From Pigoraptor vietnamica (taxonomy: Eukaryota; Opisthokonta; Filasterea): a stretch of 48,307 bases of DNA. The stretch is from positions 1 through 48,307 of the forward strand of contig CALSCQ010000008.1 of NCBI GenBank assembly GCA_943704525.1. The letters run 5' to 3'. Under the pieces are notes generated by a model. It saw only the letters and a list, made by a program, of their open reading frames with translations, made no database searches and was not told the origin of the DNA. Both the position numbers and the translations under genes were made by a program. This document shows positions 34,658-46,196 of the stretch, one piece after another (positions within the stretch are counted from its first letter, which is position 1; each line of letters begins with the position of its first letter).

Positions 34658-35655
34658 ATGGACGCTATTAAGAAGAAGATGGCGGCCGTCCGCCAGGAGG
34701 CCGACGAGGCGATTGAGCGCGCCAACGCGGCAGAGGCGCAGCTGAAGGAGGCGTCTGCCCGCGCAGAGAAGGTGCGTACTATTGGCACACGCGGTTGTGA
34801 ATTCAGCGGTTGGGCCGGTCGATGGGACCACGGTGTCTTCGATGGCTATTAGTGGCTTTTGGCTTTTGTCTCCCACTGAGCTTGTAATTGCCGCTGTTTT
34901 GTACGGCGACATCACTTCTGCGGTTATCTGAAGTCGCGCTTTTCTGACAGGCTGAAAACGATGTGGACAGTCTTAAGCGGAAGATTAGCTTGCTCGAGAA
35001 CGACCTCGAGACGGCCGAGGAGCGCGCGTCGTCGCTCCAGGCCAAGCTCACAGCGGCCGAGCAGCGCGCGGAGGACGCTGAGCGCGCCCGCAAGGTGTTT
35101 GCGTCGCAGCAGGACAATGACGACGGTCGCGTTGAGACGCTTCAGAAGGAGCTCGCGAGCGCCAAGAACCGCGCCGACGACGCCGAGCGCAAGGCGGAGA
35201 ATGCGACACGGAAGATCCACCTGCTTGAGAGCGACCTGGAGCGTGCGGAGGAGCGCGCCCAGGAGGCGGAGAACAAGCTGCGTGACTCGGAGCGCCAGAT
35301 TAACGAGATGGCATCGCAAGTGAACACGAGCCGCGTGAGCGAACGGCTGGATCGGTCCGAAGAGCTCAAGGACAAGATCCGCCAAGTGGAGGAGAAGTAC
35401 CGGGAGGTACGTGTCGCCCACTGGTGCTCTGTTCAACAGTTGCGAAAGCGATCGCGGTGAGAGCTCGGCAGAGCGTTTGTCTGAACTCGCGGCGCTTCGC
35501 AGGCCGACCTTCGCGCCGAGCAGTTCGAGCGCAAGGTGCGCGATCTCGAGAAGCAGAACGAGAAGCTTGAGGATGCCCTCGCGGACTCGAAGGCCAAGTA
35601 CGCCCAGGTCAAGCAGGAGCTCGACGACACGCTTAAGCAGCTTGCCGACATGTAG
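34658..35655 (+). CDS. TPM: Tropomyosin (short, about 240-residue form)
   Basis: Three exons, 34658-34771, 34951-35406 and 35503-35655, giving 240 aa. The protein is an uninterrupted coiled coil with a clear heptad pattern. Its first residues, MDAIKKKMAAVRQEADEAIERA, match the conserved tropomyosin N terminus almost position for position. Tropomyosins polymerise head-to-tail along actin filaments and select myosin and cofilin access. Length fits a six-actin form like the short animal isoforms, not the 284-residue muscle form. Internal repetition is visible (RKISLLENDLETAEERA and RKIHLLESDLERAEERA, 76 residues apart), as expected from the actin repeat. The C terminus is LDDTLKQLADM. Clean splice joins support all three exons. 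Confidence 0.92.
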
Positions 35656-36080
35656 ACCGCACCTTGCGCCGGCTGGTGCGGGGCCGTGCGCCGCCGCACT
35701 CTCGCGTTGCGTTGCCTCCCGTGTCGCTTGCGTGGGCCGCTTGATTGTCCACAATGTACAGTTTGTCCTGCCGTGGCGCTTGGCGGGCGGTGGTCTGCGG
35801 TGACCGAAGGGTCGGTGTGGGCTGCCTATATATTGTGTTGTATCGTCTCTGCGCGGACTCTCGTCGCGCATTTTGCGAGCTTATTGCCTGTCGTCTGGCG
35901 TGCTTTTGCTTGGCGTTTGTGTGCTTCTGCTATGGCTGCCGTTTGTCCCCTCCGCGCCTGATTGTATAAGTCATGGTGCGGCGGGACGGTCGTAGCTATG
36001 GATAAAGTGCGGCCGTTGGGCCGTGGAATGGCTGCGCGTGTGCCTCCTTGTGCGGAATTGATTGCGCGTCTGTACATTGT
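35656..36080. other. Intergenic between convergent tropomyosin and SAXO5-like genes
   Basis: 425 bp, 3'UTR-type sequence for both genes. Nothing else is recognised. Confidence 0.5.
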
Positions 36081-37575
36081 CTATCGCTGCGAATGCGTCT
36101 GCAGCGCGGGGTTAACGGGCTGCACCCGCTCCACCCGGCCATACGGCACAAAAGCGTCGCCCGTTGTGGTCGCGTAGTAGTGGAAATGCTTGTCGCGCCC
36201 AAAGTCAAAGTGCGTCCCGCAAAGCCGATCCAAGTTGCCGTCCCCAAGCGGCGGCCGGTGACCGCCCACCGGCTGGACAAAGTCGGACGCGCTCGTCGAT
36301 GCGCCCGGCGATGACTCTCCGAACGCAATGGCGGTCTTGCGCTGGGGATTGCGGCGCTCTGGGCGGGCCGCGGTGTACGCTCCAAACGAAGTGCGCGCGG
36401 TGGTCTCATAGGGCGCCCCCTCGCCCGGCCGCCCGAATACAACACCGTCCTCCCGCTGGAGAATGGGACGTGCCCGCTCATGGCCCTCGGGTGCCTAAGA
36501 ACAGATGCTGCGGTCAGCTTGCGACTGAATGAGAGCAGTCGCACAGCTGCTAGCTAGGACTCACCCGGAAGCTGCTCATCGTGGTTGTGGACACAGCGCC
36601 ATTGACGCGCACATCGCCTGTCGGCACAAAGCTTTGGTTGAACGGCCGCGACGCAAAATCAACTGCTTGCACGGGCGGCGCCCCGAACGATTCGTTGGTG
36701 GTGGATGCTGGCCAGTCGTGCCGGTTTGCAGCGAGCCGGATGTGCGACTGGCGCAGGTGCGACGCAGGGCGATTCGGCTCCATCGGCGACGGGCGCACGA
36801 ACGACGACTCCGTCACGCTGACTTGCGCGCCAAAGCGCTCGCGGTCGCCGTTTACAACACCCGCATCCGGCTTGGGCGGCACCGGCGGTTGCCTCAGACG
36901 TGCTGCCGCGTAGGCCGTCCCCGCGTCACCAAAGGCACGCGTGGCACTCGTCACAAAACGGTCCTCCGCACCAAAGCGGGGATCAACGACGCCGCGGGCA
37001 TCGGGCGGCCGCCGCACATGCTCTGTCGGCGGTGCGCCGGCATGCCCCACAAAGGCGTCGCGCGCAGTTGTGCTTCGGCCGTCCCAGTGGTCGCGGTCGC
37101 CCAGCGGAATACTGCTCGCGTGGAGGTTGTGCACATGCGTATCGCGCGCCGACAAGTCAATCGGGGTATAATAGAGGCTGTTCGTTGTGGCGTAGCTTGC
37201 GAACCGCGAGTCACTGTGCATCTTGAAATGCGTCTGTCGCAGGCCGCTGCCGTCCCCCCCACGGGTGCCGTCGCTTGGCAGCGCGTGCGGCTGGTAGGAG
37301 AGTTCAGTGACGCTCACGAGGTCGCTTATCTTCGAGCGATCGCCGTGCGCGTGATCCGTCGAGCGGTGCTGCGGGCCATGCACCTCGCGCGGGGCAGGCC
37401 GCAGCGGCGCATAGTCCTTCGACATGGTCGACCTGTAAGCGTCGTCGCCGGAGGTGTCCGTTCCAAGCACAAAGTGCGAAACGGCGGACGACGTGCTCGT
37501 GGTGCGGGGCGCGACAAGACGCGCAAGGCCATATTGGGTGGCCGTCCGGCCGCTCGCCATTGTCGCGTCCGCCAT
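36081..37575 (-). CDS. Axonemal microtubule-associated repeat protein, SAXO5/TEX45-like
   Basis: Two exons, 37575-36565 and 36494-36081, giving 474 aa. The protein is built of loose repeats of the form S/T-H-(I/F)-x-(L/F)-G/x-x-D/N, then x-x-x-(S/T)-T-T-x-x-(S/A)-F. Examples: SHIRLAANRHDWPASTTNESF, THFKMHSDSRFASYATTNSL, SSIPLGDRDHWDGRSTTARDAF and THFDFGRDKHFHYYATTTGDAF. This pattern resembles SAXO5/TEX45-type proteins of the axoneme. The assignment is from motif pattern only. It has no membrane segment and few coiled-coil signs. A 30-A run on the sense strand lies 61-90 nt upstream of the ATG. Start is the first ATG downstream of that run. Confidence 0.75.
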
Positions 37576-37633
37576 GCCTATTCCTGCAAACGCGCTGCTT
37601 TCAACAGCGGCGCGCTTTATGTGCAGACGGCGT

Positions 37634-37635
<2 letters not shown>

Positions 37636-37665
<30 letters not shown>
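37636..37665. repeat. 30-bp poly(T) / poly(A) homopolymer
   Basis: Thirty consecutive T on the plus strand, which is poly(A) in the presumed leader or core promoter of the SAXO5-like gene. Its length may vary or be imprecisely assembled. Confidence 0.95.
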
Positions 37666-37667
<2 letters not shown>

Positions 37668-37755
37668 CAGTGCTGCGGTGATGGTGCCTGACACGGCCGG
37701 CACTCGAGGACTGGCGCACCTTGGATACCGCCGATTAGATCCAGGCCTGCAGGTG

Positions 37756-37790
37756 GTTGCTAAGATGAATACGACACGTGATCACACGTG
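37756..37790. promoter_or_regulatory. RFX half-site and paired E-boxes upstream of the SAXO5-like gene
   Basis: GTTGCTAAG lies at 37756-37764, 181 bp upstream of the SAXO5-like ATG. It is followed by two CACGTG at 37775-37780 and 37785-37790, ten bases apart centre to centre. The region also abuts the CK1 gamma 3' end (37918). Confidence 0.4.
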
Positions 37791-37917
37791 ACTATTTTTT
37801 TCCTTTTTCTTTTCGTTTAAGATCGAAACAAAGCGAGAGGCAGCGCCCTGGCACACGCCATTGCGGCCTCCTTGTCAAGCAAAGTGCGAACGAACTGAAA
37901 ACGAACGCGTCTAAGAG

Positions 37918-40081
37918 TTACTTGGTGGCGCGCGCCGCTGTCTTGGCCGCCGGCCGTGTCTTGGTGCGGCGGAACAGGAAGCAACAACTTGTCTCGTCCA
38001 CAACCTCGACGACGTTGCCCTTGGCCGCAGCGCCGTCACGGGGCGCCTCTGTCAATCGGTTTGTGTCCGCAGCGCTCTCTTTCTGGTTGCTCCACTGGCC
38101 CGCAGATGATCGCGCCGCCTGCGGGCTCGCGACAGAGTCCTGGCTCACACCCTGCAACAAAATTGGGCACATTACACCTAAGTTCCACACAACAGGCACA
38201 TCCCCATACAACAGACACCAGAAATCAAGCTAAAGCTCACCATCTTGTTCTCTGGAACATTGAGTCCAGAGGGCCGGCTCCCCTTGCCACGGCTGGCCGC
38301 CGTGAGCCGTGCCTGCGGAAGATGCCATAAGTGACAGTCGGCACAGAATAGTGAACGGGCCACAGGAGCCATGCAATACCTCCTTGCTGGGATCGATGCT
38401 CTTCGAGTTCGCTTCCTTGGGCGCCTGCAGCGTCGCGTTGGCCGCCGCAGCCGACTGGATCTGCATTAGATGCATCTTTCAGCTATGAACAGAAAGCACT
38501 CCGAGGTGAAGGGAGCGAGGTAGAGAGAGCGCGCACCTTGAGGTGAGACCAATCGAAGACGCCGTCGTCCGCATATCCCTCCCTTCGGAAGAGGTCCGAG
38601 AACAGCTGGCGAATGTAATTGTAGTCGGGCTTCTGGCTAAACTCGAGACTGCGCGTGTACCTCAGGTACTTGGCGAACTCCTCTGCACAGCGTAAGGGAA
38701 CAACGTCAGACGCACATGCGACGCAAAGCACTGGCATGTTCGGTGGCAACGCACCCGGGTGGTTCTCGCAAAGGACCTCGATGGGCGTCGCGATCTTCGT
38801 CTCGCCGATCTTCTGGTACCGCTCCTTGAGTGTATCCGCCTTGAGCCCCTGCCAGGGGAGGGAGCCGCGGAGAAAGTACATGTACATGTGCCCGAGCGCC
38901 TCGAGGTCGTCCCGCCGGCTTTGTTCTGCGCGACGATTGAGCGTTAATCATCGTCCGCATCGGCACAGAACCTCTTCACCCGTGGTGCGCTCGACAACAT
39001 CGCTAATCCTCGGTCACACCCACCCTTTCCGAGATGCGTGTTGATGCTCATGTAGCGCGCCGTGCCCGTGAGGCTCTTGTGCTCGCGGTACGGGATGTGC
39101 TCGCCCGTGTTCGGGTCAATGTACTCCTTCGCGAGGCCAAAGTCGATGATGTGCACCACCTTCTGCGAGTCCTTCTCCTTGAGCCCAATCAGGAAGTTCT
39201 CGGGCTTCACGTCGCGATAGATGAGGCACTTGTTGTGGATCGTCTCCATCCGAGTTGTCTGTGGAAACAGAGCGTGAGTATCAAGGACGACCACCAAGGC
39301 CGAAACAGTGGCGCACCGAGCACAGCCAAAGAAGCGCAAAAGGTGAACACAATTGTCAGCGCAGGCCTTTGAGCAGGCGCAGCACTCACAAGCTGGAGGG
39401 CAACCATGAGCACTGTCTTGAGGGTGAACTTTCGGTGGCACATGTCGAACAAATCCTCAAGGCTCGGCCCGAGCAAATCGACGACCATCGCATTGTACTT
39501 GCCCGCGGGTCCGTAGTAGTATACGTTCGGAAAGCCGACTGCGCAGTGCGCATTAGGGACAATGGAAAAACAGCGCGAACAGGCACGCAAGGCCACTCAC
39601 ATTCGCCACTAAGCGCCTTGTAAAACTTGTACTCGAGATGCAGCTGTGGTGCGCGCGACTTCATCGATTCCTACGACACAATAGTGCGAATAAGCATCGC
39701 ATACAACACACTGTTGTTCCAGCAGAGTTAGCAAGCACGACACCAACCATCTTGACGGCGACATCCTCGTTATTGTAGAGGTTCTTCCCTGCATTGATAA
39801 AAAAAAAGTCAGAGCACTAGTCCAATGCGCAGAACGTTGGCGCCACGCGACCAACCGATGTGAATCTCGCCGAAGTTGCCGCTGCCAATCTTCTTTCCGA
39901 CGCGAAAGTTAGGCCCGACCATCAGGACGCAATTCGAGAGCGACGCCGCCGAACGGCTATTACTCGACGCACGGCTGCTCGAACGCGACTTTGAGCGTTC
40001 TTGCCCACCGCCAGCCTCAGGGCGCAGCTGGCTAGTGCCCGCTTGCGCCGGGGGTGCCGCCGCAGGCTGCTTCGACGCCAT
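37918..40081 (-). CDS. CSNK1G: Casein kinase 1, gamma-type, membrane-anchored Ser/Thr kinase
   Basis: Ten exons, in transcript order: 40081-39856, 39788-39748, 39670-39601, 39538-39390, 39258-39024, 38925-38755, 38682-38537, 38475-38380, 38312-38241, 38151-37918, giving 479 aa. Catalytic features: glycine loop GSGNFG (66-71), VAVK lysine K88, HRD-equivalent YRDVKPEN with D178, and DFG at 201-203. CK1 signatures are [40 protein letters not shown] and [14 protein letters not shown]. The C terminus ends [13 protein letters not shown], equivalent to the palmitoylated Cys cluster of CK1 gamma, so plasma-membrane anchoring is expected. CK1 gamma phosphorylates Wnt co-receptors in animals. Exon 8 uses an aag acceptor, the weakest junction in the model. 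Confidence 0.93.
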
Positions 40082-40628
40082 GCTGTGCGCCGCGCACCCA
40101 AGTGCGCACACCGCGTACTACTTGCGCTTTCTCGTTGCCGAGTGCGCGGCGCGGGCCGCTCCAACTTAGTCGGGGACTTGCACTCCCTCCAAGGGTTGAC
40201 CACGCGCCCTATCTGACTGCTGCTGCCTCGCCCTAAGGAAATCGCACGGCACGCTGTCAAGCGCAGGCGAACGAAGGCATCTCGCGCCCTAATAGCAGCC
40301 AGAGTTGAGCAGCGGGACTTGCGTTTTTGCCTCGTGCGCAAACAGCGGAAAGCTCGCAGGGGAGCGTGTGGCTTGTGGCCTGCCGAGTGCGTGCGGGCAC
40401 ACGGTCGCAATTAGCTCGCGCGATATTTGGGCTTTGGGCGATTACGAGGCAAAATTGAGCATTGATTCAAATTAAATGGCCGAGTGGGAACAACGCAGGC
40501 CAATCCAGCGCGCCATGGAAACGTGGTGGGTGACGTCCGTGGGACGTCAGGAGCATGTCTGGGAACGCTGAACGCTGGTACGTCACCACAGTCTGACACT
40601 TTCCTTGTATTTACAGAGACACGCGTTC
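40082..40628. other. Intergenic: CK1 gamma promoter and NDUFA13 3' flank
   Basis: 547 bp with no supported exon. At 40509-40522 the minus strand reads GTTTCCATGGCGCG, whose first ten bases fit an X-box. TGACGTCC and GGACGTCA lie at about 40530-40550. Confidence 0.5.
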
Positions 40629-40972
40629 TTAAATGTGCTTTCGCGCCCACTCGCCCACTTCGGGCGTACGATAAGGAGGGACAAAGCGGGTCGTGTTGTA
40701 CACGCTCGCACCGGGCACCCAGCCCTTGACGTCCTTCATAAGCTCCGCTTCTTCGGCAATAAGGCGTTGCTTCGCAATCACATAGCTGCAAGGAGCCCCT
40801 CTGAGTGAGAGAAAGACACGGAAACCTCGACCCATCGACCCGGACAACGACAATTCAGACAGATCTCGCCGTGAAAAATGAAAGAGCCAAATGCAAACAG
40901 ATAGGAGTTGACAATGAAAGCGTGTGCAAAATACGCACTTATACATGCCGCCGTTTTTGAAGATTACTACGA

Positions 40973-41003
<31 letters not shown>

Positions 41004-41693
41004 AGCGTGCTCAGCACAAAAAAAAAAACACTCCCCCCCTTCTCTCCAAAGACTCTGACAATAACAGGACAATAACAGAGAAATAGAACGGATGAAAGCG
41101 CAAATGCTGTTTGGACGCAAGGGAAGTAAAACGAACCTCCGGTCGGTTTCAGCCTGAAGCATGGGGATAATGGCGATGCGCGCGTGGGTGATTTCTTCCT
41201 TGAGAGCCCTGCACCCATTTTCACACGTCAGTGTACCGATCTACTAGGGTTGCGGCCCAATCAAAACAACACACACTCACACACACAACGCATGCCCGCA
41301 CACATGCACCATGCACACACACACACAAACACACACACACACACACACGCACACACACACACACAGATAGGCACACAGACACACCCACCCACCCACCTAC
41401 ACACACACGCACGCGCACAACACAAAAAAAACCGGCACACGCGCACACTTCACACACAACAGAACACACACAAACACACACACACACAACTCATGTACGC
41501 ATCATAATCGGACACACCTCCGCTTCCTATTGGATTGGAAGACCTTGTAGAGTCCGAACGTGGAGATGCCCAACGCAACTCCAAAGAGAACGTAACCCGA
41601 CGCCCACGGCTTCGCAAACTTGCGCTTATATTCGACGGCAGGGAAGCCGCCCTTCCGCGGCATGTCCTGCCGCACACCTTCCCGCCCCGCCAT
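40629..41693 (-). CDS. NDUFA13: NADH:ubiquinone oxidoreductase subunit NDUFA13 (GRIM-19/B16.6)
   Basis: Three exons, in transcript order 41693-41518, 41208-41137 and 40785-40629, giving 134 aa (human 144). It is an accessory subunit of mitochondrial complex I. The N terminus MAGREGVRQDMPRKGGFPAVEY is strongly family-like. A single transmembrane helix spans about 31-48 (SGYVLFGVALGISTFGLY). ARIAIIPMLQAETDRR follows, and LMKDVKGWVPGASVYNTTRFVPP closes the protein. Both introns are about 310-350 bp and rich in GT/CA repeats. It is divergent from the coiled-coil gene, with 236 bp between starts. Confidence 0.95.
41268..41489. repeat. CA microsatellite in NDUFA13 intron 1 (GT on sense strand)
   Basis: CA/CACG simple repeat filling most of the 309-bp intron 41209-41517. 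A second, pure GT run lies in intron 2 at about 40977-41002. Confidence 0.9.
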
Positions 41694-41929
41694 GTTGAAA
41701 AAGCACGCTCCTGCGTTGCGAATTTCAATGTGCGTCACTTCTTGAGAAGCGCACTTGTAGGCCGTGCGCACTGATGGAGCAGAGTGATTCGGGATAATTC
41801 GGAGTTGAACTTGTTCCAGTTCGAATTTGGCGCGCCAACCACGAACATATTGGGCAGCAGCTGTTCAGCCGTGGAAGCAGCACACAGAAGCGACATGCTG
41901 CGCCGTGCAGTCCTGAGCGCAGCGCGAAG
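41694..41929. promoter_or_regulatory. Divergent promoter, NDUFA13 / coiled-coil gene
   Basis: 236 bp separates two ATGs on opposite strands, so one compact region probably drives both. A 12-codon upstream frame starting at 41895 ends at a TGA (41931-41933) that overlaps the coiled-coil start codon. Confidence 0.5.
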
Positions 41930-44900
41930 ATGAGCGCATCGTCGCTCTCGGAGGCCACCGATGGATGCGCAGACGTCGACGCTTGGGGTGCCGAACTCAC
42001 CGACGTGCTCCGGTGCCCCCGGTGCGCTGCGCTCGAGGCCGAGGCGCGCGCAGCCAGTGACGGACTGCTGGCCGCCGAGCGTCTTCGCAACGAAGATGCC
42101 GCTGCAACACGTGTCGCGGCGGCAAAGCTAAGGGCTGAGCTAGAGCGCAGCGAGGTGCATAGAAGGCGGCTGGAGCTCGAGCTGACGCGGGCGGAAGCGT
42201 CGGCCGCCGCGAGTGAGCTCACGCTCGCAAGCCTGCGCACCGCGGCGGAGGAGGCGACGGCAAGATCGGAGGCGGCCGAGAGCGCGGCGTTGCAGTGGCA
42301 AACTGCGGCTGCCGCTGCTGCGGATGCAGTGGAGAACGAAAGGGTTGCGTTGCATGCCGCGGCAGCCGAGCGTCGTGGCGTTGAGGCCGAGCTGCTTGCG
42401 CTGCGCACGGAATTGGCGGAGCGCCGCTCGATCACGGAGCGTCTGCAACAGGACGTGCTGAAAAGGGACGAGGAACTGGCGTCCGCAAGAGCCTATAAGG
42501 ACGAACTCGACGCTGCGCGCTCGGCGACTGCGTCGACAGAGGGGCGCGTCGTGGCCCTGCAGCGCGAGCTGGCCGAAGTTCGCGGCGACTTTCAAAAAGC
42601 GCGTGCAGAGTTGGAAACCGCACGCACAGATTTGAGAAGTGCGGCTGCGCAGATCTCGACGCAGAGGGAGATAACTCGGCGGCGAGAGGACGAGTGCGCA
42701 GCCCTGCGGTCCCGTGTGGTCGAATTGGAAAAGGAGGTGAAGAGTGCAAGCGCTCACGTGGGCGACCGTGATGCCATTATTGCTGAATTTGCGGGCCGCC
42801 TCCGCAAGCACGAAGTTGCCTTAATGGAGGTGCGCAGTGAGCTCGAGACGGCACGCACCGGGCAACGGAGAATCGATGCTGCGTATGCGGCGAGTGCGGG
42901 CGAGATTGCTGCACTCTGCCGACGGCACATGGTGGGGCTTCGCGAACCCGCCGCTGACGGCGCGCCTGAGGATGTCTCGTGGCCACCACCGCCGGATGCG
43001 CTCGTGGGCATGGTGCGCGAAGCTCTTTCCGCGCTGCAGTCAACGGCGGAGCGGTGTGAGGCCGATGCGCACACACTATCGAATGACGCGGAACGGCTCG
43101 CCTCCGAGTGCCTCGCGTACCGCGATTCATTGCGGGACCAATCACGTGCTCTCCACGAAGCCAAAGCTGCGTTGTCTCACGCACGGGACGGACTGTCGCG
43201 CGCCGAGGCGGAGGTGGAAGAGCGATCGCGGGCACTGGACCGCGCGGATGCCCTGCTGCATGCTGCCAGGAAGGACGCCGCGGCTGAAGTGGCCCACGCA
43301 CTCGCCGAGGCTGACACGCGTCGCCTGTTTGTCTTCTCGCTTGCGGCAAGACTGCGCCAGCTTTGCGAGGGCTCTCCCTTTGATGCGGCCGACGGCCTGG
43401 CGGCTGGCACCCCGAACTCGACCGATGCTGGCAACGGAGTGTCATGGCCTGAAGCGCGCGCTGCGGCGGCAGAGGCCGTGCGTGCTTTGTCGCTACGGCT
43501 GCACGCAGATACCGCAACTCTCTCGTCAGTGCGCGAGGCTCTGGCCAACGCGGAAGCGGTCCACCTCGGCGAGATGCAGCGCCTGCGCGAGTCCCTTGAA
43601 GCCTGCGAGCGCTCGTGGACTGCTCGTCAGCGCAACGACGAGATGCGGTACTCGACGGCGCTGTCGGAGTTGAAGCGGCGGTGCGACACTGCCGAAGCGT
43701 CCGCTGCAGAGTCGGCCAATCGCCTGCACGAGGCGCGATCTTCGGTGTCGCGCGCAGTGGACGAGGCTTCCGTTGCGCGCCGCGCGGTCGAAGGCCTGCA
43801 AGTCAGGACGAATGCACTCATGGGTGGCCTCGGCGTGCTCTGCTGTGCGCTCGAAGCGGCTCTTGTGCGCATCGACGAGCTGTCTGCGCAGAAGGACTTT
43901 GCCGTTGCGCGGCTGCGGTCTGCCGAAGTTTGCGAGGCTCAGTTAGAGGAGCTTGCACGCGTGTTGCAGCCGGACTCTGCACGCAGCGGCGTAACAGCAC
44001 GCGCGCCTGCCTTGCGCGGTCTCGCGAGCTGGCGAAGGGCGGTACTCGCAATAGTTGCAGCGCTGCGTCTGAGGGCGTTTCGCGCCACTCCCTCCGTCGT
44101 TTTGTTGGTTGGAAGCCGCATCTGCCCGAAAACGGTAGCGTCGACGCTTGCGGAGCGGCCGACTCCTTCTCCGGAACTCATTGCGGCCGCGGCAGACGCC
44201 TGCGCGAGCCCTTCTGCTGCCGAGCGCGTCCGCCGCCTCTTGACGCTTCCTCTAACTGAGGATGCCGCGCGCGCGCGTCGGCGCGGCCTCTCGCCCCTTT
44301 TACCCGTGCCCCAAATGCGTGGCGCGCACGGCGGTTTGGCCGCAGTGAGGCGCGCCATTGTGCAACTGTCGGCTCGTTTGCGCGACGCGGAAGGTCATGT
44401 GACTGTCACGGCGTCCGAATTGGCGGAGGCTCGCCGTGCGGCAGCAGAAGCCGTAACTTCGCACTCGCTTGTCGAAGAGCGCCTTGCCGAGTTCGAAAGT
44501 GTTGCGCGCGATGCAGCTGTCCGTGTAGCGACTGCGGAACGGGCGCTTGGCTCGTCTGTGTCAGCGGTCGTGCACCAAAATTTGCTGGCAGAGCGCGATT
44601 TACTCCTGCGACGGGCGCAGGAGGCTGCAGACGAGCGCCAACGTTTGTCGGAGGCGCTGGACAAGAGCTCGAAGGACGTGGCGGCTCTTGCGGCGGAGTT
44701 AGGCGTCGTGCGACGGCATGCGTCCGAGAAGGACGCGGAGGCTGCCGCCCTCGCGCGCGAGCTTTCCGTGGCGCGTGAGGAGGCAGCCATAAGGCAGGCC
44801 GAAACTGGGCGCTTGCATACGCGAGTAGCGCAGGCGGAGGAAGTAGCCGGAGCGGGCCGTCGGGCCCTTGGGTCTGCCGCCAATACGGCGACGGCACTGC

Positions 44901-45502
44901 GTCAAGAGATTCAGGCCGCCGAAGAGCGTCTTGCCGCTGCCGTGCGCGAGCTCGACATGGAGCGCGGGCGATGCGCAGCCCTTGAACGTGAGCTCTCCGA
45001 TCTGCGCGCGAAGGAGCAGCACCTCCATATGGATCTTGCGTCTGCGTCCGCGTCCGCCAACATCTCCCAGGAGAAGGCCGTCGCAGCTGACGGCGAAGCG
45101 CGCCGTTTGCGGGTCGAGCTGGAGGGATGCCGGCAAGAGCGCGCTGCTCTGGTCGCTCGATGCGCTGCCCTGCATGCCGACCTGGCTGCGCAGGCAACCC
45201 ACTGCGACCGTCTGAAGCGCGAGCTTGCTGCGGCGTGCACAAGAGGCGGATGGACGGTCGACGAGGCTGTGAACCACAGCTCTTGGTGGGTGCTTCTCTG
45301 CCGAATGGGCGATTGTTCAAAAACCTGACACCTGTGCGCCGGACGCAGCAACGAGCCAATTGCGAAAACGCCCGACCGTACAAGCCCTCAGCGGCCCATT
45401 TCACTGGACGATCGCCGGCGGACACGTGGCGCAGGTGCTGCGACTCCGGGACGCAGTCTGGCGTCGGACCTCTCGCGGGCGTTCGCAGCAGCTGACGAGT
45501 AG
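41930..45502 (+). CDS. Large coiled-coil protein, unrecognised family
   Basis: Two exons, 41930-45285 and 45349-45502, giving 1169 aa. Most of the protein is Ala/Glu/Arg-rich with heptads typical of long coiled coils (about 30-320, 360-470, 500-680 and 800-1110). A non-coiled middle block at about 690-790 contains LASWRRAVLAIVAALRLRAF and a hydrophobic SVVLLVGSRIC. The short second exon adds a Ser/Arg/Pro tail, open in frame after the gtgggt...gcag intron. Near the start is a CPRCAALEAEA segment with two Cys. It resembles centrosome, rootlet or CCDC-type proteins in general composition only. No orthologue is recognised, so function is open. Confidence 0.8.
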
Positions 45503-46196
45503 CGAATTTGAGTTCTTCCTTCGAGCTGCAGTCTTTGGCGGGCGAGTGCGCCTCAGTGGATGTGGGGCAGTCGCTGCGGCAAACTATACATTAACGAACA
45601 AGCAGTTTGAATTTGTCGCGCCAAGTACCCCGAACTAAGGAGACATTATATTCGTTTGAGCCCCGAAATTGCACAAAATTGTGAACCCAAATCGAGATTA
45701 TTGTTCGCGAACAGTTTTGCAGGGTGCCGCAAATGGCCGATAGAACACCGCACACACTGGCTCTCGTGCGCACCTTTCCACGACCCGGCAGCACGCGCAC
45801 AACGGTGTGAGAGCGCGGATGAGCGCATGCGTGTGCGTGTGAATCGTTGTGCGTGAGACTGCGCGCAAACAGACGCACGTGCTGCTTATTGTCCGTGGCT
45901 GTTTATGCAGAGGCAAGTCACACAAAAACCGCAAGCACACCAAGCGCGGGTGTCCACCGCCAGGCACATTCCAGCCCGACGCACGCCACGAGCGTCCGGC
46001 GCTCGCAGAGGCGGGGCGGAGAGGCTCTGCTCACTTTCGAAGAGGAAAGCCCTCTTCGCTGGGTCTTTGGTGTGTCTTGTACGCGAGGCCTTCGTTCGCC
46101 CTTGCTGAGCGCGCGCCTGCTGTTGGGGATGCGCGGGCTTTGAGAGTGCGAACAAGCAAGTTTTGACGAGGGCGCCGCCCGTGGGGCCGCTGCGCC
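45503..46196. other. Intergenic: upstream of the PPP1R37-like gene
   Basis: 694 bp with an AT-richer patch at 45590-45720 and GC-rich sequence near the next start. No coding exon is supported. Confidence 0.5.

Larger units (their letters stand above)
37576..37917. other. Intergenic: SAXO5-like promoter and CK1 gamma 3' flank
   Basis: 342 bp with the poly(T) run and the RFX/E-box group listed separately. No coding exon is seen. Confidence 0.5.
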
